This document shows, piece after piece, positions 1 through 5,482 of a stretch of 7,704 nt of DNA. The stretch covers positions 1 to 7,704 of the forward strand of contig MAXP01000190.1 in the NCBI GenBank assembly GCA_001751085.1, in the 5' to 3' direction. The stretch's first letter is position 1, and each line of letters starts with the position of its first letter. This stretch comes from Desulfobacterales bacterium C00003060. GTDB taxonomy: Bacteria > Desulfobacterota > Desulfobacteria > Desulfobacterales > C00003060. The translations under genes were made by a program, and so were the position numbers. The notes below the pieces were generated by a model. That model saw only the letters and a list, made by a program, of their open reading frames with translations, ran no database searches and was not told the DNA's origin.

Positions 1-70
1 GTGGAATGGGGGGGGGGATGTACTAAAATAGGACCGAAAATCCCCAATCCTTATAAGTACTGAGCTTCTG

Positions 71-105
71 AAAAAGGCCCTCATGCACAGCATGGGGGCC
101 TTTTT
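71..105. terminator. Intrinsic terminator (bidirectional) ahead of dnaG
   Basis: A 15-bp stem (71-85 with 91-105) has one T-G wobble and a 5-base loop CACAG. The stem core is GC-rich (GGCCC with GGGCC). The left arm starts with five A and the right arm ends with five T, so the hairpin has the A-tract/stem/T-tract form of a factor-independent terminator and would work in either direction. It most likely closes a plus-strand transcript entering from before the window and insulates the dnaG-rpoD promoter that follows. Confidence 0.85.
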
Positions 106-130
106 GGTCAGTTGCGGCACCATTTTTTTC

Positions 131-159
131 TTGACAAGATGTTTGGAATTGATTATATA
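131..159 (+). promoter_or_regulatory. Sigma70-type promoter for dnaG-rpoD
   Basis: A perfect -35 box TTGACA (131-136) is followed, after exactly 17 bases, by TATATA (154-159) in an AT-rich stretch. The predicted start near 166 gives a 5' leader of about 95 bases before the dnaG start. It lies directly after a terminator and in the only long gap before dnaG, so it probably drives the dnaG-rpoD pair. The -10 matches TATAAT in four of six positions. Confidence 0.7.
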
Positions 160-242
160 TAAAGTTTATTCTTTTTTGTTTCACGTTAATATGAATATCC
201 TTTTGTAGAGCTGGATAGTACCCATCCGGAAACAACTTGTAA

Positions 243-250
243 GGGGAGGG
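243..250 (+). promoter_or_regulatory. Ribosome binding site fixing the TTG start of dnaG
   Basis: The purine-rich GGGGAGGG ends nine bases before TTG at 260. It is the only good Shine-Dalgarno sequence near the conserved DnaG N-terminus, and no ATG or GTG lies between it and the conserved IPEDII motif, so it decides the start. Confidence 0.75.
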
Positions 251-259
251 TGTCACGTT

Positions 260-2011
260 TTGGCCGGTTTCATACCTGAAGATATAATTTCCCATATACG
301 AGATGTTGCTAACATCGTTGATGTGATTTCGGAGTATGTTACCTTAAAAAAGGCCGGCAGGAATTTCATAGGATTATGCCCATTTCATGCAGACAAGAAG
401 CCCTCTTTTACAGTAAGCGAGGAAAAGCAGATATTTCAGTGTTTTGGGTGCGGAAAGGGTGGCAATGTCTATACTTTTCTCATGGAATATAACAATCTAA
501 GCTTCCCAGAGACTGTGGGGTTTCTTGCACAAAAATACGGTATTGAGATACCGACCCGCAAGATGTCGCCGACTCAAAAAAAGGAGTTGGAAGAAAAGAA
601 AAGGCTGGTCAGGATTAACAGAGAGGCTGCTGATTATTTCAGGGAGAACCTGGCCAACACCTTTTCAGGTGGACGAGCAAGGGATTATTTGAACAAGCGG
701 CAAATGACATCGGCCGTCATGGATCGTTTTGTACTGGGATATGCACCGAAGTCGTGGACCGGCCTGACACAACACTTTAGCAGAAAAGGGGTTCCGCTCG
801 ATGATCTTCAAAAAGCAGGACTTGTGGTTGCAAAAAACAGAAAATATTATGATCGGTTTCGTGACCGGGTCATATTTCCCATTATTGATATTCATCAAGA
901 GGTTGTCGGCTTTGGTGGACGCAGCTTGGACGATAGCCTTCCGAAATATCTTAACTCACCTGACACACCGGTTTACCACAAGAGTCGAACATTGTACGGG
1001 TTACATGTTGCCAAAGACGCATGTCGCCGGGTCGGCTCAGTCTTTATCGTAGAGGGCTATTTTGACCTGCTGGCCTTACACTGTCACGGCATACAAAATG
1101 TGGTAGCAACCCTCGGAACTGCCCTGACGAGGCAACATGTCCGCATCATGAAGGGTTATGCTTCCCGAATCTGCCTTGTCTTTGATTCGGATGAACCCGG
1201 CATAAAAGCTGCTGAGCGCAGTTTGTCACTGTTTCTGGAAGAGAAGGTTGATGCCAGCATCTTGATTCTTCCTGAGGGAAAGGATCCGGATTCCTATGTC
1301 TTTGATGTGGGCGCTGATCGGTTTCTCAAGGCAACTGAAAAGGCATTGGGTTTGATACCGTTCCTCATAGAATCTGCTATCAAGAAACACGGTATTTCTC
1401 TGGAAGGCAAGGTGCGAATTATTGAAACATTGAAAGGTACTCTCGGCTCTTTACGCAACTGCGTTAGTCGTTCGGTCTACATAAGGGATTTGGCAGAGCG
1501 CCTGGATATCGATGAATCGGCCATCTTGGAACATGTCCGGGCCTCAGCAACAAGGGACAAGAAGGTGAACTCGTTACCCAAGCCACGACACAGCTCAAGA
1601 ATAGAAGAGGCCCTTGTCGCAACTATGCTTCAATGTCCGGAAATGGTGTCCGGTTTCGATGGGCAAGAAATCATTGAGGGATTTGAGACGGTGGAGCTAA
1701 AAAAAATAGGGCGCATGATCCTGGAAAGGTCCAGTTTAAATCTACGAACAGGTGCTGATCTGATCGCACAGACTGATGACGAGCAACTCAGGAACATGAT
1801 ATCCTCCCTGCTGATGGAGGATATCCATGTGGATTGCGAGGGTTTTCAAATAATTGTGAGACAGTATCAAGCCCGCCTTAGAAAGCGCCGGATTAGACTG
1901 CTTTCAAATAAGATCAAAGAGGCCGAGAAAACCAACGACCAGAAGCTGTTGAATCAACTCCTCGCTGAGAAACAAAGATGGGCTCGACAGCACCTAGATG
2001 CCCTCGCATGA
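260..2011 (+). CDS. dnaG: DNA primase DnaG
   Basis: Cytoplasmic DNA primase, which makes the short RNA primers for leading-strand start and Okazaki fragments and acts with the replicative helicase DnaB. The 583 residues match the usual family length of about 580-600. The N-terminal CHC2 zinc domain shows C40, H43, C61 and C64 (CPFH and CFGC). The primase core carries FPI and GFGGR near 206-221 and YLNSPDTPVYHKS at 230-242. The TOPRIM centre has EGYFD (E265) and FDSDEPG (D309, D311), with KDPDSY at 341-346 as the further metal-binding acidic stretch. Residues from about 440 to the end are the less conserved helicase-interaction domain. The start is TTG at 260, chosen for its ribosome binding site and because the family begins with a few residues before IPEDII. 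It is first in an apparent operon; rpoD starts 32 bases after the stop. All catalytic residues are present and no frameshift is seen. Confidence 0.98.
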   Translation: MAGFIPEDIISHIRDVANIVDVISEYVTLKKAGRNFIGLCPFHADKKPSFTVSEEKQIFQCFGCGKGGNVYTFLMEYNNLSFPETVGFLAQKYGIEIPTRKMSPTQKKELEEKKRLVRINREAADYFRENLANTFSGGRARDYLNKRQMTSAVMDRFVLGYAPKSWTGLTQHFSRKGVPLDDLQKAGLVVAKNRKYYDRFRDRVIFPIIDIHQEVVGFGGRSLDDSLPKYLNSPDTPVYHKSRTLYGLHVAKDACRRVGSVFIVEGYFDLLALHCHGIQNVVATLGTALTRQHVRIMKGYASRICLVFDSDEPGIKAAERSLSLFLEEKVDASILILPEGKDPDSYVFDVGADRFLKATEKALGLIPFLIESAIKKHGISLEGKVRIIETLKGTLGSLRNCVSRSVYIRDLAERLDIDESAILEHVRASATRDKKVNSLPKPRHSSRIEEALVATMLQCPEMVSGFDGQEIIEGFETVELKKIGRMILERSSLNLRTGADLIAQTDDEQLRNMISSLLMEDIHVDCEGFQIIVRQYQARLRKRRIRLLSNKIKEAEKTNDQKLLNQLLAEKQRWARQHLDALA

Positions 2012-2043
2012 CAACCTTTTGTTAGGTTTGGAAGGAGATACTC

Positions 2044-3792
2044 ATGGCCAACAGGACCAAGGTCGAAAACCTGAAAAAACTGATAACCAAAGGCAAAAAG
2101 CAGGGATACCTTACGTATGATGATATCAACGCTGCCCTGCCAAAAGGCAGGGTTTCCCCCGATCGCATCGATGAGATGATAATGGTCTTTGACGAACTGG
2201 ACATCGAGGTTATCGATGGCAGTAAGACCAGGGTGTTTGAACCGGATGTGGAAAATAAGACCCAGCCACACGAGGCAGCGCCCCCTCCAGCAGAGCCAGA
2301 GCGAGATATATTCGGCAGAGTCACTGATCCTGTCAAAATGTACCTCCGTGAAATGGGATTAGTGTCTTTGCTCACTCGAGAGGACGAGGTTGTAATCGCC
2401 AAGCAGATAGAAGCAGGGGAACAGGAAGTGATGATGGCCATGGTGCAGTCTACAATAGGAGCGGAGAGGATTCTAGCACTTGGTGATTCCCTATCGAGAG
2501 GCGAGATTCGCCTAAGAGATGTGTTACGGGACGTGGATGAGGCCGATACGTTTGTTGAGGAATCGGTGCATACGAAAAAAATTTGCAGGATTATTGATGC
2601 TGTCAAAGATGTTTACCGGGAAAGCATCGAGTATCGAGAGTCCCTGTTCTACACCAACATGGACACTGGTGCCCGTCGCAGAACGAGGCGATGTATAAAT
2701 CGTAGAAGCCAGAGGATCTTTGAACTTATCCGGGATTGGAGACTGGACGCCAGGTTGATCAATTCCATTGTAGACGAGATCGAAGACAGTATCAATCTGT
2801 TTGACAGCCTGGAGCAGGAGCTTGCACAATGTGCACTACAGGTGGGGGTCACGTTGACCGAAATCCGTGAGGGTTGCAAGCAGAAAAGAGAGTTTGTCGA
2901 GAAGTTGTCAAAACAGCGTAAGCTTGACAAGACCGAGGCCTTAGCCATCGTTCAATCCGCCGGCCAGATAACAGAAACCATTCATCAAGAAAAGCTTCGA
3001 CTGAAAATGAATAATCAGGGCCTGAAGCGCGTTTTGGCCCAAATCGAACAGGGTCAATTCAACACCAGAATTGCCAAAGGAAAAATGATCAATGCTAATT
3101 TGAGGTTGGTGGTTAGCATTGCGAAGAAGTATACTAACAGGGGGCTTCAGTTCCTGGACCTGATTCAGGAAGGAAATGTCGGCCTTATGAAGGCCGTTGA
3201 CAAGTTTGAATACCGGAGGGGCTATAAGTTCAGCACATATGCGACTTGGTGGATTAGGCAGGCCATCACGCGGGCTATTGCAGATCAGGCAAGAACCATT
3301 CGAATCCCGGTTCATATGATCGAAACTATCAACAAACTCATTCGGACCTCTCGCTATTTGGTGCAGGAGATGGGCCGGGAACCCACGCCAGAGGAACTTG
3401 CCGAAAAAATGGAATTTCCTCTGGAAAAGGTGCGCAAGGTCCTAAAAATTGCCAAGGAGCCTATATCCCTGGAGACACCTATTGGAGAGGAAGAGGACAG
3501 TCATCTCGGGGACTTTATCGAGGATAAGAAGTTCATGTCGCCTTCTGATGCTGCAATCAATCTGAACCTTGCCGAGCAAACTCGAAAAGTACTGGCAACG
3601 CTGACGCCCCGTGAGGAAAAGGTCCTACGCATGCGATTCGGAATTGGAGAAAAATCAGACCACACGCTTGAAGAGGTGGGGAAGGATTTTGCGGTGACCC
3701 GAGAACGAATCAGACAGATAGAGGCAAAGGCCTTACGTAAGCTGCGCCATCCTACGAGGAGCCGCAAGCTGAAGGCATTCTTGGAGATTTGA
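2044..3792 (+). CDS. rpoD: RNA polymerase primary sigma factor RpoD (sigma70)
   Basis: Housekeeping sigma subunit that directs core RNA polymerase to TTGACA/TATAAT-type promoters. Of 582 residues, region 1.1 covers about 1-80 and is followed by a short acidic/proline linker. Region 1.2 starts at [11 protein letters not shown] (95-105). A long non-conserved insert runs from about 135 to 340, as in proteobacterial RpoD. Regions 2.1-2.4 span about 347-425, with [12 protein letters not shown], the [12 protein letters not shown] core-binding motif and the aromatic [13 protein letters not shown] melting segment (396-408). The region 3.2 finger is around [20 protein letters not shown] (475-494). Region 4 covers about 515-580, with [15 protein letters not shown] and the [18 protein letters not shown] recognition helix that reads the -35 box. 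The ribosome binding site AAGGAG (2032-2037) lies six bases before ATG. It is probably cotranscribed with dnaG; no terminator lies between them. The TTGACA boxes at 131 and 3807 fit its expected specificity. Confidence 0.98.
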   Translation: MANRTKVENLKKLITKGKKQGYLTYDDINAALPKGRVSPDRIDEMIMVFDELDIEVIDGSKTRVFEPDVENKTQPHEAAPPPAEPERDIFGRVTDPVKMYLREMGLVSLLTREDEVVIAKQIEAGEQEVMMAMVQSTIGAERILALGDSLSRGEIRLRDVLRDVDEADTFVEESVHTKKICRIIDAVKDVYRESIEYRESLFYTNMDTGARRRTRRCINRRSQRIFELIRDWRLDARLINSIVDEIEDSINLFDSLEQELAQCALQVGVTLTEIREGCKQKREFVEKLSKQRKLDKTEALAIVQSAGQITETIHQEKLRLKMNNQGLKRVLAQIEQGQFNTRIAKGKMINANLRLVVSIAKKYTNRGLQFLDLIQEGNVGLMKAVDKFEYRRGYKFSTYATWWIRQAITRAIADQARTIRIPVHMIETINKLIRTSRYLVQEMGREPTPEELAEKMEFPLEKVRKVLKIAKEPISLETPIGEEEDSHLGDFIEDKKFMSPSDAAINLNLAEQTRKVLATLTPREEKVLRMRFGIGEKSDHTLEEVGKDFAVTRERIRQIEAKALRKLRHPTRSRKLKAFLEI

Positions 3793-3806
3793 TCGCGTCA
3801 ATTCCC

Positions 3807-3835
3807 TTGACAAAATCGATAGTTCTGATTACACA
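3807..3835 (+). promoter_or_regulatory. Probable promoter of the tRNA gene
   Basis: A perfect TTGACA (3807-3812) lies 14 bases after the rpoD stop. At the standard 17-base spacing the -10 would be TACACA (3830-3835), a weak match, which would start transcription about five bases before the mature tRNA. A better -10 word, TATAAC (3836-3841), is 23 bases from the -35 box, too far for normal pairing. The location strongly suggests a tRNA promoter, but the exact -10 is uncertain. Confidence 0.5.
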
Positions 3836-3846
3836 TATAACTGATA

Positions 3847-3922
3847 GGGCCCATAGCTCAGCTGGAAGAGCCACCGGCTCATAACCGGTAGGTCCCTGGT
3901 TCGAACCCAGGTGGGCCCACCA
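3847..3922 (+). tRNA. tRNA with anticodon CAU, probably tRNA-Ile2 (lysidine type)
   Basis: A complete 76-base cloverleaf with encoded CCA (3920-3922). The acceptor stem is perfect: GGGCCCA (3847-3853) with TGGGCCC (3912-3918), and the discriminator is A3919. The D stem is GCTC/GAGC, the anticodon stem is ACCGG/CCGGT with loop CTCATAA, the variable loop has five bases, and the T stem CCTGG/CCAGG carries loop TTCGAAC. The anticodon CAT is at 3880-3882. It is not initiator tRNA: the first pair is G-C and the anticodon stem lacks the three consecutive G-C pairs. The choice is between elongator tRNA-Met and tRNA-Ile2, whose C34 is changed to lysidine by TilS to read AUA. C-G pairs at acceptor positions 4 and 5, known TilS preferences, and an anticodon arm resembling the Bacillus Ile2 tRNA favour Ile2. 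The tRNA call is certain; the amino-acid identity is about two to one. Confidence 0.95.
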
Positions 3923-3945
3923 CTGGAAAAAGATATGCTTATTCT

Positions 3946-3976
3946 GTATGGGAGGAGATGCATGGTGACTTATGTC
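3946..3976 (+). repeat. Imperfect direct repeat, copy A
   Basis: GTATGGGAGGAGATG followed by TGAC and, three bases later, TGTC. The same order of words recurs about 139 bases downstream (4086-4114) with small insertions and deletions. Each copy carries a Shine-Dalgarno-like GGAGGAG or GAGGAG next to an ATG. Confidence 0.4.
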
Positions 3977-4060
3977 AAGAAGCCAACTGTAATACAGTTG
4001 GGCCCTGGTTCCAAAATGAAAAGGTGTGGTCTCCGGACCGCACCTTTTCATTTTGGATAG
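3962..4060 (+). CDS. Doubtful small ORF, 32 residues
   Basis: ATG at 3962 lies a suitable distance after a strong ribosome-binding-like sequence GGAGGAG (3951-3957) and opens a 32-residue frame (MVTYVKKPTVIQLGPG...) ending at TAG 4058-4060. The product is basic with one cysteine and has no domain I recognise. Against it, the second half of the frame is the terminator-like hairpin 4011-4056, so its codons are explained by base pairing. A second ATG at 3958 opens a different 35-codon frame (MHGDLCQEANC...). I give this low weight, but the ribosome binding site is better than those of the two large genes downstream of rnpB. Confidence 0.15.
   Translation: MVTYVKKPTVIQLGPGSKMKRCGLRTAPFHFG
3983..4001 (+). 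other. Small perfect hairpin after the tRNA
   Basis: CCAACTGT (3983-3990) pairs perfectly with ACAGTTGG (3994-4001) around a three-base loop AAT. No T-run follows, so it is not a terminator by itself. It sits nine bases before the larger terminator-like hairpin and may be part of the tRNA 3' trailer structure. Confidence 0.5.
4011..4056. terminator. Strong bidirectional terminator hairpin with UNCG tetraloop
   Basis: Two 21-base arms (4011-4031 and 4036-4056) pair throughout with a single T-G wobble, closed by the loop TCCG between C4031 and G4036, a member of the exceptionally stable UNCG tetraloop class. The inner nine pairs are GC-rich (GGTGTGGTC with GACCGCACC). The outer part is A-rich on the left and T-rich on the right (TTTTCATTTT), as in a factor-independent terminator usable from both sides. 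It probably ends the tRNA transcript, and perhaps dnaG-rpoD readthrough, about 90 bases after the tRNA. Confidence 0.8.
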
Positions 4061-4085
4061 TCTGATCCTTGAAAAGTGCATATCC

Positions 4086-4114
4086 GTATGAGGAGATGGC
4101 TCTGACGTTTTGTC
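4086..4114 (+). repeat. Imperfect direct repeat, copy B
   Basis: GTATGAGGAGATG, then TGAC and TGTC four bases apart: the same word order as copy A (3946-3976), lacking two G and with one extra base in the second spacer. The match is too diverged to be a recent duplication and could be partly chance. Confidence 0.4.
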
Positions 4115-4178
4115 CCAGATGCATGGATGGAAGGATAGCAACCGGGGTTTGGGACAAATTGGAAATCAAATATCTCCT
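4091..4178 (+). other. Nested complementary segments (possible RNA structure)
   Basis: AGGAGAT (4091-4097) is complementary to ATCTCCT (4172-4178). Inside it, TTTGTCCCA (4109-4117) is complementary to TGGGACAAA (4150-4158). The two stems nest without conflict, leaving a 32-base apical loop. A 9-bp plus a 7-bp perfect stem in under 90 bases suggests a leader or small RNA fold upstream of the zinc-ribbon gene. It matches no riboswitch family I recognise and no T-run follows. Confidence 0.35.
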
Positions 4179-4209
4179 TTTACTGCACAGGGATAGCTCC
4201 AATGGGTAA
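4096..4209 (+). CDS. Doubtful small ORF, 37 residues, CPRC motif
   Basis: ATG 4096 to TAA 4207-4209 encodes 37 residues beginning MALTFCPRCMDGRI. The CPRC knuckle at residues 6-9 followed by DGRI resembles the start of small zinc-ribbon proteins, but no second CxxC pair follows, so a metal site could not be completed. It could be a decayed or frameshifted remnant, or chance. The Shine-Dalgarno-like AGGAG directly abuts ATG, which is too close for normal initiation; an in-frame TTG at 4069 would add nine residues but has no ribosome binding site. The frame overlaps the nested complementary segments. Confidence 0.2.
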   Translation: MALTFCPRCMDGRIATGVWDKLEIKYLLLLHRDSSNG

Positions 4210-4258
4210 AGTTTAACCTTAATTCTGGAATCTTGTGGCTGATTTATAGGAGAGCATT

Positions 4259-4978
4259 GTGAAAGAACAGATCGACTTGTTGGTAGAACTTCAAGAGAAG
4301 GATAAGGCTCTGTGTGCGTTAAGGTGGCAAGTGCGTGAAGGCCCCGAAAGACTTCGTGAGTTTGAAAAGGAATTTGAAGATCTTGAACAAGATGCCAGGT
4401 CTGATAAGGAGCGTATTCAAGACTTGAAAAAGGACCAACGCCAGTATGAAGCTAAGATAGAGGACGGCTTGGCCGACATCAGGAAAAGCCGGGGCAGGCT
4501 TATGAGTATTAAGCACAACAAGGAGTATCAGGCCCTGTCAAAGGAGATTGAGGAGGCTGAAAAGGCAAATACAGATTGTGATGACAAGATCTTGATTTGC
4601 ATGGAGAAATTGGAGGAGCTGAACAAAGAAGTTGCGGCCAGGAAACAAGGCCTGTCAGCCATGCGGGAGCGTCTTGAAAAGGAAAGAACAGCCGCGACGA
4701 AAGAACTTGCACGTGTCCACGAAAAGCTCTCCAATATAGAAAAATCCAGAGATAACCTGATAAAAACCTTAGATCCACGCCTTCTTGCAAAATACGAACA
4801 GATCAAGGGCGGAAGCGAAGGCATAGCGGTTGCTCTGGTAAGCAATGCAACTTGTTCTGAATGCCACCTGAGTATCCCCGCACAGATGTACAACGAGCTT
4901 CAAAAACAAGATAAACTCAGATTTTGTCCTCATTGCCAACGAATTATTTACTGGAAGGCGTCTGAGGCTGCGGCATAA
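4259..4978 (+). CDS. Coiled-coil protein with C-terminal C4 zinc ribbon (CT398-like)
   Basis: 239 residues. Residues 1 to about 175 are almost wholly charged heptad-like sequence that should form a long antiparallel coiled-coil hairpin, including the family-typical SIKHNKEYQALSKEIE (83-98). The last 45 residues hold a C4 zinc ribbon: C199-S-E-C202 and C223-P-H-C226. This is the architecture of the widespread bacterial zinc-ribbon family (zf-RING_7, Chlamydia CT398 type). Its exact job is unsettled; roles in nucleic-acid or secretion-related complexes have been suggested for relatives, and none can be read from this sequence. The start is GTG 4259 with AGGAG (4248-4252) six bases upstream. There is no signal peptide or membrane segment, so it is cytoplasmic. 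The gene sits just before rnpB, an order I recall from Desulfobacterota genomes. Confidence 0.9.
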   Translation: MKEQIDLLVELQEKDKALCALRWQVREGPERLREFEKEFEDLEQDARSDKERIQDLKKDQRQYEAKIEDGLADIRKSRGRLMSIKHNKEYQALSKEIEEAEKANTDCDDKILICMEKLEELNKEVAARKQGLSAMRERLEKERTAATKELARVHEKLSNIEKSRDNLIKTLDPRLLAKYEQIKGGSEGIAVALVSNATCSECHLSIPAQMYNELQKQDKLRFCPHCQRIIYWKASEAAA

Positions 4979-5030
4979 CAGAATCTATTGCGTCTGTCGT
5001 GCAACCTGGGGTACTATATTTTTGAGATCT

Positions 5031-5036
5031 TATAAC
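5031..5036 (+). promoter_or_regulatory. -10 element of rnpB
   Basis: TATAAC is followed six bases later by G5043, the first base of helix P1, which is the spacing expected if transcription starts at or next to the mature RNase P RNA end. At 17-18 bases upstream only a poor -35 (TGGGGT around 5007-5012) is found, so the promoter may need an activator or rely on the -10 region. Confidence 0.55.
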
Positions 5037-5041
5037 CTTAT

Positions 5042-5448
5042 TGCCAGAGTAGACCAAACGATCGCTCGCGTCTTCAATTTATTCTGCAGATGCGGGAGGA
5101 AAGTCCGAGCTCCAAAGGGCAGGGTGCTTCGTAACGCGAAGTCGCGGTAACGCGAAGGAAAGTGCCACAGAAAAGATACCGCCATTTGAGTCGGCGGCTA
5201 CGCCTATTTCAAATGGTAAGGGTGAAAAGGTGCGGTAAGAGCGCACCAGTTCCCCGGGTGACCGGGGAAGCTAGGTAAACCCCACCCGGAGTAAGACCAA
5301 ATAGGGAGGCGTTTGAGGATGGCCCGTCCGAGCTTCCGGGTCGGTCGCAAGAGGTGTTGGGCAACCAATACCCTCAGATGAATGGTCGTTGTTCCGTTGA
5401 GGGTAACCGATGCGGAAAACAGAACTCGGCTTATGGTCTGCTCTGGCA
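5042..5448 (+). ncRNA. rnpB: RNase P RNA, bacterial class A
   Basis: Catalytic RNA of ribonuclease P, which with the RnpA protein cleaves 5' leaders from tRNA precursors. P1 closes the molecule: 5043-5056 pairs with 5434-5447 over 14 bp with one wobble. P2 is AACGATC (5057-5063) with GGTCGTT (5384-5390). P3 is CGCGTCT with AGATGCG. Conserved region I lies at 5096-5113 and region V at 5419-5434, forming helix P4 with CCGAG (5105-5109) against CTCGG (5425-5429). P8 and P9 follow as small hairpins, P9 with a GTAA tetraloop. P12 is CCATTTGA (5182-5189) with TCAAATGG (5209-5216). GGTGCGGTAAGAGCGCACC is near 5229-5247, and a GTGA-capped CCCCGG hairpin is next (P13/P14). The GGGT (5338-5341) fits the loop that binds the tRNA CCA end. 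TTCCG (5392-5396) with CGGAA (5413-5417) makes an extra hairpin before region V, probably P19. About 407 bases, complete. Confidence 0.97.
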
Positions 5449-5482
5449 TATAACCCTTTATTTCAAAGAATGTGTTTTGACC

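Larger units (their letters stand above)
3923..4258 (+). other. 336-base structured intergenic region between tRNA and zinc-ribbon gene
   Basis: No confident gene lies here. It holds, in order, a small hairpin (3983-4001), a strong terminator-like hairpin (4011-4056), an imperfect direct repeat (3946-3976 and 4086-4114), nested complementary segments (4091-4178), two weak small reading frames, and the ribosome binding site AGGAG (4248-4252) of the next gene. No clear sigma70 promoter was found after the terminator, although the following gene would need one if termination is efficient. Confidence 0.6.

Noticed and set aside
1..63. Open plus-strand frame ending at TGA 61-63, just before the terminator, possibly the 3' end of an upstream gene
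   Set aside because: Only 20 codons, built partly from the G10 tract, with no recognisable family sequence. It cannot be supported from so little.
2013..2028. AACCT/AGGTT hairpin between dnaG and rpoD as an attenuator
   Set aside because: Only five pairs and not followed by a T-run, so too weak to call.
2022..2606. Minus-strand 194-residue serine-rich frame opposite rpoD
   Set aside because: Antisense shadow of the conserved sigma factor; the serine-rich composition is typical of such shadows.
3983..4014. Possible tRNA remnant: a 5-bp stem with 7-base loop (CAACT/AGTTG), then CCCTGGTTC, which also occurs in the T arm of the real tRNA
   Set aside because: No acceptor stem, no D arm, and the T stem has no 3' partner. 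The shared word is short, so chance or a tiny duplication is as likely.
3752..4141. Minus-strand 129-residue frame containing HLGSNQGPTGYEPVALPAELW
   Set aside because: This is the reverse translation of the tRNA gene, a common spurious ORF type, and it also crosses the terminator hairpin.
5354..5482. N-terminal extension of the HPr-fusion protein by 43 residues
   Set aside because: It would begin inside the RNase P RNA and translate its conserved region V. ATG at 5483 lies just after the RNA and is the more sensible start.
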